From contig JBIQLO010000010.1 of assembly GCA_044464175.1 (NCBI GenBank), positions 1-34,255 of the forward strand: DNA of 34,255 nt, read 5' to 3'. The notes beneath the pieces are model-generated. The model saw nothing but the letters and a program-made list of their open reading frames with translations. It was not told where the DNA came from and did not search any database. Shown piece after piece: positions 7,554 through 14,235 of the stretch (its first letter is position 1; each line of letters starts with the position of its first letter). The DNA comes from JBIQLO01 sp044464175. GTDB lineage: Bacteria; Planctomycetota; Phycisphaerae; Tepidisphaerales; Tepidisphaeraceae. A program made the position numbers and the translations under genes.

Positions 7554-8510
7554 GTGGCTGATTTAACTGTCAATCTGGCGGGCCTGAAACTGGGCAATCC
7601 GACCCTCACCTGCTCGGGCACCTGCGGTTATGCGTTTGAATACGCCGACTTCATGGATTTGTCCCGACTGGGCGCGTTTGTCACCAAATCGATCACGCGC
7701 GAGGAGCGCCCCGGCAACGAGCCGACCCGCATCGTCGAGACGCGCGGGGGCATGCTCAACGCCATCGGGCTGGCCAACGTGGGGCTTAAGCGCTTCTTGA
7801 GCGAGAAAGTCCCGCTGCTGGAGAAGATGCCCTGCCCCGTGATCGTCAACGTGGCCGGCCATTCCACGGCCGACTACATCGACACCTGCAGCGCCATCGC
7901 CCCGCTCGGCTGCGTGCGCGGGATCGAGTTGAACGTCTCCTGTCCCAACGTGGCCGACGGGCTGACCTTCGGCACGCATCCGGGCCGGCTCAAGGAACTG
8001 ACCGGGCAGGTGAAGAAGATCATGGGGGGCAAGCCGCTGATCGTGAAGCTCTCCCCGAACGTGGAGGACATCACGCTGACGGCCGTGGCGGCGGTGGAGG
8101 GGGGAGCCGACATCCTCTCGCTAGTCAACACCTTCACCGCCATGGCGGTCGATGTTCATCGGCAGCGTCCGCGTCTGGCCAACGTGACCGGGGGCCTCAG
8201 CGGCCCGGCCATCAAGCCGATCGCGCTGCACCTGCTCAGCCGCGTGTGGCGCACCGTCGCCAAATCGGCCGGGGTGCCGATCATCGGCATGGGAGGCATC
8301 CAGACCTGGCGTGACGCGGCCGAATTCATCCTGGCCGGGGCCAGCGCGGTCGCCATCGGCACGGCGCTCTTCGTCGATCCGGCCACGCCCAATCAGGTGG
8401 CCGACGGATTGAACCAGTGGCTGACGGATCAGAAGATCGACCGCCTCAGCGACCTGGTCGGCGCGCTGCAACTGCCCGGGGATGAGCCGCGGAAGGCGCC
8501 GTATCCGTAA
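7554..8510 (+). CDS. pyrD: Dihydroorotate dehydrogenase, class 1B catalytic subunit
   Basis: The enzyme oxidises dihydroorotate to orotate in pyrimidine synthesis using FMN. The 318-aa TIM-barrel protein shows the class 1 hallmarks: NPTLTCSGTCGY near the N-terminus, TKSIT at 45-49 and NAIGLANVGL at 69-78. The catalytic cysteine is in LNVSCPNV (C130), and the FMN phosphate-binding GMGGI and GASAVAIGTA lie near the C-terminus. Cys rather than Ser as the base indicates class 1, and the sequence style fits class 1B, which usually partners with the PyrK iron-sulfur subunit; no pyrK is nearby. The start is a GTG at 7554 with no Shine-Dalgarno. The stop is only 5 bp from the convergent small basic gene. 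Confidence 0.95.
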   Translation: MADLTVNLAGLKLGNPTLTCSGTCGYAFEYADFMDLSRLGAFVTKSITREERPGNEPTRIVETRGGMLNAIGLANVGLKRFLSEKVPLLEKMPCPVIVNVAGHSTADYIDTCSAIAPLGCVRGIELNVSCPNVADGLTFGTHPGRLKELTGQVKKIMGGKPLIVKLSPNVEDITLTAVAAVEGGADILSLVNTFTAMAVDVHRQRPRLANVTGGLSGPAIKPIALHLLSRVWRTVAKSAGVPIIGMGGIQTWRDAAEFILAGASAVAIGTALFVDPATPNQVADGLNQWLTDQKIDRLSDLVGALQLPGDEPRKAPYP

Positions 8511-8515
8511 GCGGG

Positions 8516-8809
8516 TCAATGTCCCCGCGCTTTTCGGGTGCGGGCGGCTTTTTTGCCCGCCTTGACGCGGGTTTCGTGGGAGACGGATTTTCCGCCGATG
8601 CGCCCGCCCTTGCGGCTGGAGGCGTGGCTTTCGGTCTTGCCGCGGCCGGAGCCGCTCTTTTTACCGCCGCCGCTCTCCTTGTTGACGGTGGCCCAGGCGC
8701 GGCGTTCGGCCTCTTTCTTCGAGACGCCCCGCTCTTCATATCCTTCCTCGATATGTTCGGCCTTGCGTTTTTGCTTGTCGGTGTACGCTGACTTGTCTCC
8801 GCGTGGCAT
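8516..8809 (-). CDS. Small basic conserved protein (plasmid-stabilisation-like)
   Basis: This 97-aa, highly charged protein begins MPRGDKSAYTDKQKRKAEH and continues with a helical EEGYEERGVSKKEAERRAWATVNK segment. It ends in a Gly/Ser/Lys/Arg-rich, probably disordered tail. Proteins with this N-terminal block are common in bacteria and are often labelled plasmid-stabilisation protein, without experimental support. The tail composition suggests nucleic-acid binding, which is inference. The start at 8809 is supported by GGAGG 6 nt upstream; an upstream in-frame ATG at 8872 lacks such a site and would add an unrelated leader. The gene converges on pyrD with a 5-bp gap. Confidence 0.75.
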   Translation of the reverse strand: MPRGDKSAYTDKQKRKAEHIEEGYEERGVSKKEAERRAWATVNKESGGGKKSGSGRGKTESHASSRKGGRIGGKSVSHETRVKAGKKAARTRKARGH

Positions 8810-9039
8810 GGGAGCCTCCATCGCTTGAGAAAAGATTGACGGCCGTCCCGATGGCGACCGGAATAAGTTCATCTTAGCGCTGTGGCATTTCAGGGTGAAT
8901 GGAGAAATTCACTCCGCGGCATCGGCCGGGGAAATTCATACGATGAATTCCGCCTCGGTGGGGTCGGGCACTTCCAAGGTCAAATGGGGATAGAGGCCCT
9001 GGCGCGATCCCACCTGGAAATCGAATTCACCTCGCTGGA
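8810..9039. other. Gap after tyrS with hairpins and a coding-like remnant
   Basis: On the minus strand an open run of 36 codons (9043 to 8936) reads like protein (for example GLYPHLTLEVPDPTEAEF) but has no visible start codon. It could be a gene remnant. Its stop lies inside the small inverted repeat ATTCAT-ACG-ATGAAT (8934-8948), and a second one, GTGAAT-N6-ATTCAC (8895-8912), follows. Neither has a T-run. Confidence 0.3.
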
Positions 9040-10239
9040 TCAGGGGAGGATGCGGGCGTATTTGCGCCCCAGCTTGAGGGTGATCGGACCGGTCAGGGTG
9101 TATTCCCGGTGCAGGTCCGACACCTTTTCCCCATCGACGGCGACGGCGCCTTCCCGGACCTTGCGGATCGCCTCGGAGTTGCTGGCGGCCAGTTGGGCGG
9201 CGACCAGCAGCGGCGCGATCTTGTGAGGGCCGGCGCCGAGGGTGAACTCGGGCATGGTGTCCGGGGTCTTTTTCTGGACAAACTGGCGGACGAAGTCGGC
9301 CTCGGCGGCATCGGCATCGGCGGGGGTATGGAGCCAGGAGATGATGATCTTGGCCAGCTTCACCTTGGCGTCGCGCGGGGAGGCGGTAATGAGGGGGCGA
9401 AACTCCTCCGGAGGCAGGTCGGTCAGGAGGGTGTAGTAGCTGTCCATCAGGTGGTCGGGGAGCGACATGATCTTGCCGAACATGCCATCAGCGCCGGCCG
9501 GGGGATCGGTCAGGGCGATGTAGTTCCCTTTGGATTTGGACATCTTGATCGCGCCGTCGGTGCCGACCAGCAGCGGGGTCACCAGCACAACCTGCCCGTC
9601 CCCACCCTGCTCTTTTTGGAACTCCCGGCCGACGAGGTTGTTGAAGAGCTGGTCGGAGCCGCCCATCTCCAAGTCGGCATCGATCATCACGGAATCCCAC
9701 CCCTGCAGCAGCGGATAGAGCAGTTCGTGCAGGCGGATGTCGGTCCCCTCGGCGTAGCGTTTGGCAAAGTCCTCGCGCTGGAGAATCTGGGCGACGGTCT
9801 TGCGCCCGGCCAGTTGAATGATGTCCACCAGGGACATTTTGGCCAGCCATTCGCCGTTGTAGCGGACTTCCAGATGCTCCGGATCGGTCAGGAGGATTTT
9901 GCCGACCTGCTGGACATAGGTCTGGGCGTTGGCGTCGATCTGCTCGCCGGTGAGGATGGGGCGGGTGGTGTTTCGGCCGGAGGGATCGCCGACGCGGGCG
10001 GTATAGTCGCCAATGATGAGGACGGCCTTGTGCCCCCATTCCTGGAATTGGCGGATGACCTTCAAGGGGACGGCGTGGCCGAGCGTGACGTCGGGGGCGG
10101 TGGGGTCCATGCCCATTTTAATGCGGAGGGGCTTTTTGGATTGGGCGCTGCGCTGGAGCTTGGCGCGGAGGTCCTGGTCGGTCAGCAGGCGTTCGCAGCG
10201 GCGGGAGAGGAGCGTCAGTTGTTCGTCAATGGTCGGCAT
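9040..10239 (-). CDS. tyrS: Tyrosyl-tRNA synthetase
   Basis: The enzyme charges tRNA-Tyr with tyrosine in the cytosol. The 399-aa protein has the class I signatures: the HIGH-like TLGHA (residues 52-56) and KMSKS (232-236). Other family blocks are GDYTARVGDPSGRN and the tyrosine-site MGGSDQLFN. A C-terminal S4 RNA-binding domain follows, from about residue 335 (IRKVREGAVAVDGEKVSD). The form with LGHA is the TyrZ-like (long KMSKS-spacing) type found in many bacteria. I place the start at 10239 because the family begins there and a further 40 upstream codons look non-coding. TACAAT lies 7 nt before this ATG with no Shine-Dalgarno, which suggests a leaderless mRNA. Confidence 0.95.
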   Translation of the reverse strand: MPTIDEQLTLLSRRCERLLTDQDLRAKLQRSAQSKKPLRIKMGMDPTAPDVTLGHAVPLKVIRQFQEWGHKAVLIIGDYTARVGDPSGRNTTRPILTGEQIDANAQTYVQQVGKILLTDPEHLEVRYNGEWLAKMSLVDIIQLAGRKTVAQILQREDFAKRYAEGTDIRLHELLYPLLQGWDSVMIDADLEMGGSDQLFNNLVGREFQKEQGGDGQVVLVTPLLVGTDGAIKMSKSKGNYIALTDPPAGADGMFGKIMSLPDHLMDSYYTLLTDLPPEEFRPLITASPRDAKVKLAKIIISWLHTPADADAAEADFVRQFVQKKTPDTMPEFTLGAGPHKIAPLLVAAQLAASNSEAIRKVREGAVAVDGEKVSDLHREYTLTGPITLKLGRKYARILP

Positions 10240-10246
10240 GGCGGGG

Positions 10247-10252
10247 ATTGTA
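10247..10252 (-). promoter_or_regulatory. -10 element of a probable leaderless tyrS promoter
   Basis: TACAAT (5 of 6 matches to TATAAT) ends 7 nt before the tyrS ATG. No good -35 is seen at the expected distance (TTTTTC at 17 nt). Confidence 0.45.
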
Positions 10253-10491
10253 GAGGCAAAGAGAAGATCGAAAAAGTGATCAGTCAGAACGGTGGGTTGG
10301 GTTCGTTGGCATGGTCGATGGAAGGAAGCATGATGTTTAGAGGAGGTTACAAAACTCAATCTTGTGGATCATGGTATTTGTTCCCATTTTGTTAAGTAAG
10401 CGTCGAAGAAACCCGCTGAGCATTTTTGCTGTTGCTTTGCGGGGGTCGCCGGGATTAGAGTCGCCCCCATTCCACTAATAAAGGGAATAGA

Positions 10492-11238
10492 ATGACCCCA
10501 TCCTCGCATTTCGTGTTTTTGACCATCGCCTCGTGCGCCCTGTCCGGGATAGCCTCGCCGCCCGCACAGGCCCAGATCATTCTCACCGGAGCTCACAACA
10601 ACAATCCCACCCCACCCGGCAATAACGACGGCTACGACGCCGAAGGCCCCGGCGCCTTCATTGTGCCCGCCGATGCCGGCGATACGCCCAGCGCCACCTT
10701 CAATAACAACACAGAGATTGGTCTCTACGCGGAAAACGGGGCCACCCTCACGATCAATGGCGGCCAATTCAACAACGACGCCAACGGCCTGTATGCCCTC
10801 AACAGCGATGTCACCATCCATGGCGGTACGTTCGACAGCTACAACGGCGTTTATGCCTATGGCAATGCGCTTTCCATCACCGGCGGCGAATTCAACGGTC
10901 AGTACGGCCTCTTTACCCATGCCGCGGTGATCATTACCGGAGGCCGGTTCAGCAACTCCATCGCGGATTTCTATGTCTATTTCGGCAACACCTCCTTCGA
11001 TGTTTACGGCCAGTTTGACGGGCTGACACCCGGCCAGACCAAGCAGTTGACCGTTGAAGGCCTGCCCAACACTTTCACGGGGACATTACAAAATGAAACG
11101 GCATCGCAGACTTTTATCTACCGCGGGACCGGCGGCACGATCACCCTGCATGACGGCGCTTTGCCGGAACCCACATCGGCCGCAATCTTGTGCGGAGTGT
11201 CGCTTATGGGTCTGGCACGGCGGCGGCGGGATTGCTAG
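10492..11238 (+). CDS. PEP-CTERM sorted surface protein with beta-helix-like repeats
   Basis: This 248-aa exported protein has a signal peptide (about residues 1-28, ending SPPAQAQ). The middle has about four repeats of 20-25 residues with the pattern TI-x-GG-x-F followed by G-(L/V)-Y-A, at about residues 80-165, suggesting a small right-handed beta helix. The C-terminus is a PEP-CTERM signal: LPEPTSAA, a hydrophobic stretch (ILCGVSLMGLA) and RRRRDC. In known systems exosortase recognises this tail and hands the protein to the cell envelope, often with exopolysaccharide. The exosortase is not in the window. A weak AAGGGA precedes the ATG. The stop is 6 bp from the convergent kinase gene. The precise role is unknown. 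Confidence 0.8.
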   Translation: MTPSSHFVFLTIASCALSGIASPPAQAQIILTGAHNNNPTPPGNNDGYDAEGPGAFIVPADAGDTPSATFNNNTEIGLYAENGATLTINGGQFNNDANGLYALNSDVTIHGGTFDSYNGVYAYGNALSITGGEFNGQYGLFTHAAVIITGGRFSNSIADFYVYFGNTSFDVYGQFDGLTPGQTKQLTVEGLPNTFTGTLQNETASQTFIYRGTGGTITLHDGALPEPTSAAILCGVSLMGLARRRRDC

Positions 11239-11244
11239 CCGATC

Positions 11245-11970
11245 CTACCACTGGACGGTTTCCAGGTGGCGCTGGATGTCGCCGGCGCTTTGGAAGCGCT
11301 GGAGGATGAGGGAGTCCTTGAGGCCGCGGATGATGTCTTTGACGACCTTGGGCTGGTGGGCGTAGTGGCGACGGCCGCCGACAAGGATGTGGAAGACCTG
11401 GACAAGGTTGAGGACATCCTTGCGGATTTTGGCCCGGCCGGGGCGGCCCAGGTCGAAGAAGTCCAGGAGTTTGATGTCGAAGCTGATGCCCTGGCGGCGG
11501 ATCATAATGTTGTCATCGTGGATGTCGCCGTGGTATTCGCCGCGGGCGTGGATGGGGGCAATCCCTTTGGCCAGGACGTAGAGGACGTGGAGGGCCTCAA
11601 AGGCGCTGAGGCGCCCCCCGGGCTGCTCGGCCAGGAATTCGCTCAGCTTCTGCCCCTCGACCAGTTCGCTGATGACGACGGTGACCTTCTGGCGGCGGAC
11701 CTGCACCTGCTCCTGGTGATGATACTGCATCAGGATGGGGCAGTGGCGCAGGGCATCGAGTTTGCGGGCGTAGGTGATGGCGGCCCGCCCCGTGGGGTCA
11801 CGGTGGGGATAGTAGAACTTGGCGGCCCGGCGAATGCCGGTGGCCAGTTCGACGATATCGTAAACCTCCCCCTCCCATCCGCTGCCCAGGGAGCGGCGGA
11901 CTTCGTATTTGGCCGCCAGACGCTTGCCGGGGGGGAAGTCGAACTGAAGTTTTTCGCTGCGGCGGGCCAT
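11245..11970 (-). CDS. Small serine/threonine protein kinase-like protein
   Basis: This 241-aa protein consists of little more than a kinase domain. It has a glycine-rich loop (LGSGWEGEVY, residues 28-37), the ATP-anchoring lysine in RAAKFYY (K51), a catalytic loop HGDIHDDN with D149 and N154, and the metal-binding aspartate D170 in LLDFFD. The third glycine of DFG is replaced, and the domain is shorter than the usual 260-270 residues, with a reduced C-lobe. The HGD catalytic loop, in place of HRD, recalls the aminoglycoside-phosphotransferase/RIO side of the superfamily, so the substrate may be a protein or a small molecule. No membrane segment or sensor domain is present. The ATG at 11970 is chosen because coding-like sequence begins there; no Shine-Dalgarno is seen. 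Confidence 0.75.
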   Translation of the reverse strand: MARRSEKLQFDFPPGKRLAAKYEVRRSLGSGWEGEVYDIVELATGIRRAAKFYYPHRDPTGRAAITYARKLDALRHCPILMQYHHQEQVQVRRQKVTVVISELVEGQKLSEFLAEQPGGRLSAFEALHVLYVLAKGIAPIHARGEYHGDIHDDNIMIRRQGISFDIKLLDFFDLGRPGRAKIRKDVLNLVQVFHILVGGRRHYAHQPKVVKDIIRGLKDSLILQRFQSAGDIQRHLETVQW

Positions 11971-12039
11971 GGGACAAAAGGTAGTTGTAAGATAATGGCG
12001 GCGTTGGTCAAATGACGGGGTGATTTGCGGGGCCGGAAT

Positions 12040-12067
12040 ATGACAAACTGGGCAAATTCGGTAAAAT
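12040..12067 (+). promoter_or_regulatory. Putative promoter of the small lipoprotein gene
   Basis: ATGACA (12040-12045), a 16-nt spacer and TAAAAT (12062-12067) each match 5 of 6 consensus bases. The site is about 95 nt before the start codon. Confidence 0.5.
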
Positions 12068-12162
12068 ACGGAGCAGAACCATTGATGGCGGATGGGTTTA
12101 TGACGGCAGTCGGTTCCTCCGTCCATCAATGATCTGCGCCCTGAATTGACGATAGGAGCCTC

Positions 12163-12498
12163 ATGAAGAACGCATTGATCCTGGCGGCGGCGATGAGCCT
12201 CGGTTTGGTCGGCTGTGCTTCCCAGCGCGGCGGTTCACAGAACACACTGGTGCAGACCGGCGGGCAGAGCATCGCGCTGCAAGGGTGCAAGCCGGACCTG
12301 GTGACGGTCTGGAACAACAACGCCACGATCCAGACCGGTGGACATGTGGTGACGGTGGATGAGAACTACCTGACGGTGGACGGACAGTTCATCAAGCGGC
12401 CGGCGTTCAAGTCAATCACGCTGGACTGCCAGGGCAAGAGTTTCAAGGTGACCGTGGACAACCAGCCGTTCAGCAGCCTGTTGAAGCAGAAGCAATGA
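12163..12498 (+). CDS. Small lipoprotein of unknown function
   Basis: This 111-aa protein has a lipoprotein signal peptide (MKNALILAAAMSLGLVGC) with the lipobox LVGC, so it should be lipid-anchored at Cys18. The mature part is polar and rich in beta-strand-type residues, with one further pair of cysteines (in LQGCKPD and LDCQGKS) that could form a disulfide. I do not recognise the family. AGGAG lies 6 nt before the ATG. A promoter-like sequence is 95 nt upstream. The gene converges on tRNA-Leu and its terminator. Confidence 0.75.
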   Translation: MKNALILAAAMSLGLVGCASQRGGSQNTLVQTGGQSIALQGCKPDLVTVWNNNATIQTGGHVVTVDENYLTVDGQFIKRPAFKSITLDCQGKSFKVTVDNQPFSSLLKQKQ

Positions 12499-12505
12499 TC
12501 AGCGC

Positions 12506-12536
12506 AAGAAAAGAGGCGGCCTGAATAGGCCGCCTC
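12506..12536 (-). terminator. Intrinsic terminator of tRNA-Leu
   Basis: A perfect 9-bp stem (GAGGCGGCC / GGCCGCCTC) with a 6-nt loop at 12513-12536 is followed on the minus strand by TTTTCTT. It lies 4 bp past the 3' end of the tRNA. On the plus strand the same stem could also end the lipoprotein transcript, but no T-run follows there. Confidence 0.8.
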
Positions 12537-12540
12537 CAAT

Positions 12541-12621
12541 GCCCAGGAGAGGACTCGAACCTCCACGGGTTGCCCCACCACCACCTCAAAGTGGCGCGTC
12601 TGCCAATTCCGCCACCTGGGC
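12541..12621 (-). tRNA. tRNA-Leu(GAG)
   Basis: An 81-nt cloverleaf reads on the minus strand. The acceptor arms are GCCCAGG and CCTGGGC, and the D arm contains GGCGGAATTGGCAGACGCG. The anticodon arm is CCACT-TTGAGGT-GGTGG with anticodon GAG. A long variable arm (TGGGGCAACCCG) is typical of class II leucine tRNAs, and the T arm is GGAGG-TTCGAGT-CCTCT. It reads CUC and CUU codons. CCA is not encoded; the bases after the acceptor are ATTGG. Confidence 0.95.
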
Positions 12622-12721
12622 TTGCGTTATCGCGGATCATTATAGAGACGGTTGGGCCGGTGTCGAGGGCGCGATTTCCGGCCCGTGGCCCTTTCATTTC
12701 CCACCACTGAAAATGCACGCC

Positions 12722-13198
12722 CTACAGGCTGATGAATCCACCGGGGGCATCCTGCTGCGCGGCGGTCAGAAAGCGGGATCGATCGACAATGACGTGGCCG
12801 GCGGCATTGACCGAAAGCGGATAACGGGGCAACGAAGTCCGGGCCGGGCCGCGCGTGACCGCGCCTTCGGGGGTGAAGGTGCTGCCGTGACAGGGGCAAA
12901 TCCAATCCTCCTTGCGGGCCTGCACGATGCAGTGGCGGTGGGTACAGATGGCCGAGAGAGCCGTCAGACGCCCGTTTTCGCTCAGCAGCAGGACGTGGTC
13001 GGATTTGGCAAACCGATCCACCAGCCCGGCAGCGCGATATTGGGCCAGGGGGGCGGCATCCAAGGGACCGGTGAGGGTGCCCTGAGGGGCGGTTCCCGCC
13101 GAGGCGCCCCCGCCGGCGGCCTGGCAGCCGCACAGGGCGATGCCCGCGGCGGTGATTGTGGCGGCGGCGAGGAAATCACGTCGATTGAGCTCGGACAT
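12722..13198 (-). CDS. Rieske [2Fe-2S] lipoprotein, Tat-type leader
   Basis: This 158-aa electron-transfer protein has a twin-arginine leader (NRRDFLAAA) followed by the lipobox ALCGC, so it should be exported folded and anchored at Cys25. The Rieske cluster ligands are C85 and H87 (CTHRHC) and C101 and H104 (CPCHGS). C90 and C103 match the disulfide pair of cytochrome bc1-type Rieske proteins. No transmembrane anchor or cytochrome b gene is nearby, so it is not a standard bc1 subunit. AAAGGAG precedes the ATG. It lies 73 bp after the beta-barrel gene, with a hairpin between them, and probably shares its promoter. Confidence 0.88.
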   Translation of the reverse strand: MSELNRRDFLAAATITAAGIALCGCQAAGGGASAGTAPQGTLTGPLDAAPLAQYRAAGLVDRFAKSDHVLLLSENGRLTALSAICTHRHCIVQARKEDWICPCHGSTFTPEGAVTRGPARTSLPRYPLSVNAAGHVIVDRSRFLTAAQQDAPGGFISL

Positions 13199-13219
13199 AA
13201 GGCTCCTTTCCCGGCGAAA

Positions 13220-13254
13220 GAGGGATGGAACGCCTCGGAGGCGCTCCATCCCTC
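13220..13254 (-). terminator. Intercistronic hairpin between the barrel and Rieske genes
   Basis: Two 15-nt arms (GAGGGATGGAGCGCC / GGCGTTCCATCCCTC on the minus strand) close on a 5-nt loop with a single G-U pair. The stem fits better on the minus strand than the plus strand. Only TTTC follows, so it may be an attenuating terminator or a processing/stability hairpin that sets unequal expression of the two genes. Confidence 0.6.
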
Positions 13255-13271
13255 ATTCTGACCGAAGCGTG

Positions 13272-14057
13272 TCAAAATTCCAGTCCGGCCACGACGCGCA
13301 CCTGGAAGTCGGGCTGGGAAGCGCGGTTGGTGAGCTGGACCATGGGGGTGGCGGTGACGAACCAGTCCGCCTTGCCGATGCGGCCGCCCTGATAGCTGAT
13401 GGCCGGGCCGGCGTAGACGGTGGTGCCCTCGTAACGGCTCCAGTTGGCATATTTGGAGACGACCATCAATTCACCGCCCAGCCGCCACTGGGGGGCGATG
13501 GCGTAGCTGGCACCGAACAGATTTTCGATTTCCCCCTCGGCCTCGGCCGTCTGATCCTGGTGGAACATGCCCTCGACCTCGGTTTCCAGTTCGAGGTTGT
13601 AGCCGATGGTCCAGTCGCCGATGTCCTTCTGGAGCACCAGTTTCTGCTCGAAGGTGAAGGCGTTGTCGCTGACGCCGACTTCGCTGAACAGGCCGATGCC
13701 GATGAAATCGGTGGCGGGGTTGGTGAGGTAGAACTTGCCCTCGACGGCGACGCCGTCGAAGTGGGTGCCGACGCGGTCGGCGGAGTTTTCGTAGCGCCAC
13801 TTGGCCAGATAGATGCCCAGGTCGAAGTTGTCGGCCAGGCCCAGCTCCAATTCATGCTTGAAATCAAAGCGGTCGTAGCCGGTGTCGCTTTCCTTGTGGC
13901 CTTTGTAGGTGACGTACTGCTCGTATTCAACGCTTCCCTTGCCTTCGGGATAGGCGTTGGAGACGAAGGAGAAGGGGCGGGGATCGGACAGCGCAATGGT
14001 AGAAGATCCAATGACCGCAGCCGCCGCAACACCGCTGAGAAACCGACGCATGGACAT
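13272..14057 (-). CDS. Predicted outer-membrane beta-barrel protein
   Basis: This 261-aa protein has a signal peptide (MSMRRFLSGVAAAAVIGSSTIALS). The mature part consists of alternating amphipathic strands such as VEYEQYVTYKG, KHELELGLADNFDLGIYLAKW and WTIGYNLELETEVEG, and ends in the aromatic residue Phe (VVAGLEF), as outer-membrane barrels do. I cannot name its family or ligand. The ATG at 14057 is preferred over an upstream TTG at 14063 because AGGAG lies 8 nt before the ATG but only 2 nt before the TTG. The gene leads the Rieske pair. Its promoter overlaps a Fur-box-like palindrome, which suggests control by iron or a similar metal. Confidence 0.7.
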   Translation of the reverse strand: MSMRRFLSGVAAAAVIGSSTIALSDPRPFSFVSNAYPEGKGSVEYEQYVTYKGHKESDTGYDRFDFKHELELGLADNFDLGIYLAKWRYENSADRVGTHFDGVAVEGKFYLTNPATDFIGIGLFSEVGVSDNAFTFEQKLVLQKDIGDWTIGYNLELETEVEGMFHQDQTAEAEGEIENLFGASYAIAPQWRLGGELMVVSKYANWSRYEGTTVYAGPAISYQGGRIGKADWFVTATPMVQLTNRASQPDFQVRVVAGLEF

Positions 14058-14107
14058 AGCCAAGACTCCTGAAGGATAACGGGATCACCACCAACCGCTG
14101 ATGATGA

Positions 14108-14143
14108 TGAGACTCATTCTCAACTAAATTAAAGCGATGTCAA
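14108..14143 (-). promoter_or_regulatory. Promoter with overlapping Fur-box-like palindrome
   Basis: On the minus strand TTGACA (14143-14138) is followed after 16 nt by GAGAAT (14121-14116). The -10 lies inside TGAGAATGAGTCTCA (14122-14108), which matches 12 of 15 positions of the 7-1-7 Fur-box core TGATAATGATTATCA. A bound repressor there would block RNA polymerase. Confidence 0.55.
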
Positions 14144-14235
14144 GTGGAGACGCGGCAAAAAACAGGGGGTGGACTTGGCGGGCCAGAACAGGGGGAGACT
14201 GGCGGGCGGAGCGGGCGGGGGTTACAACGTCCATC

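Noticed and set aside
10240..10359. 40-residue extension of tyrosyl-tRNA synthetase
   Set aside because: The extension lacks family similarity, and the TACAAT box lies within it.
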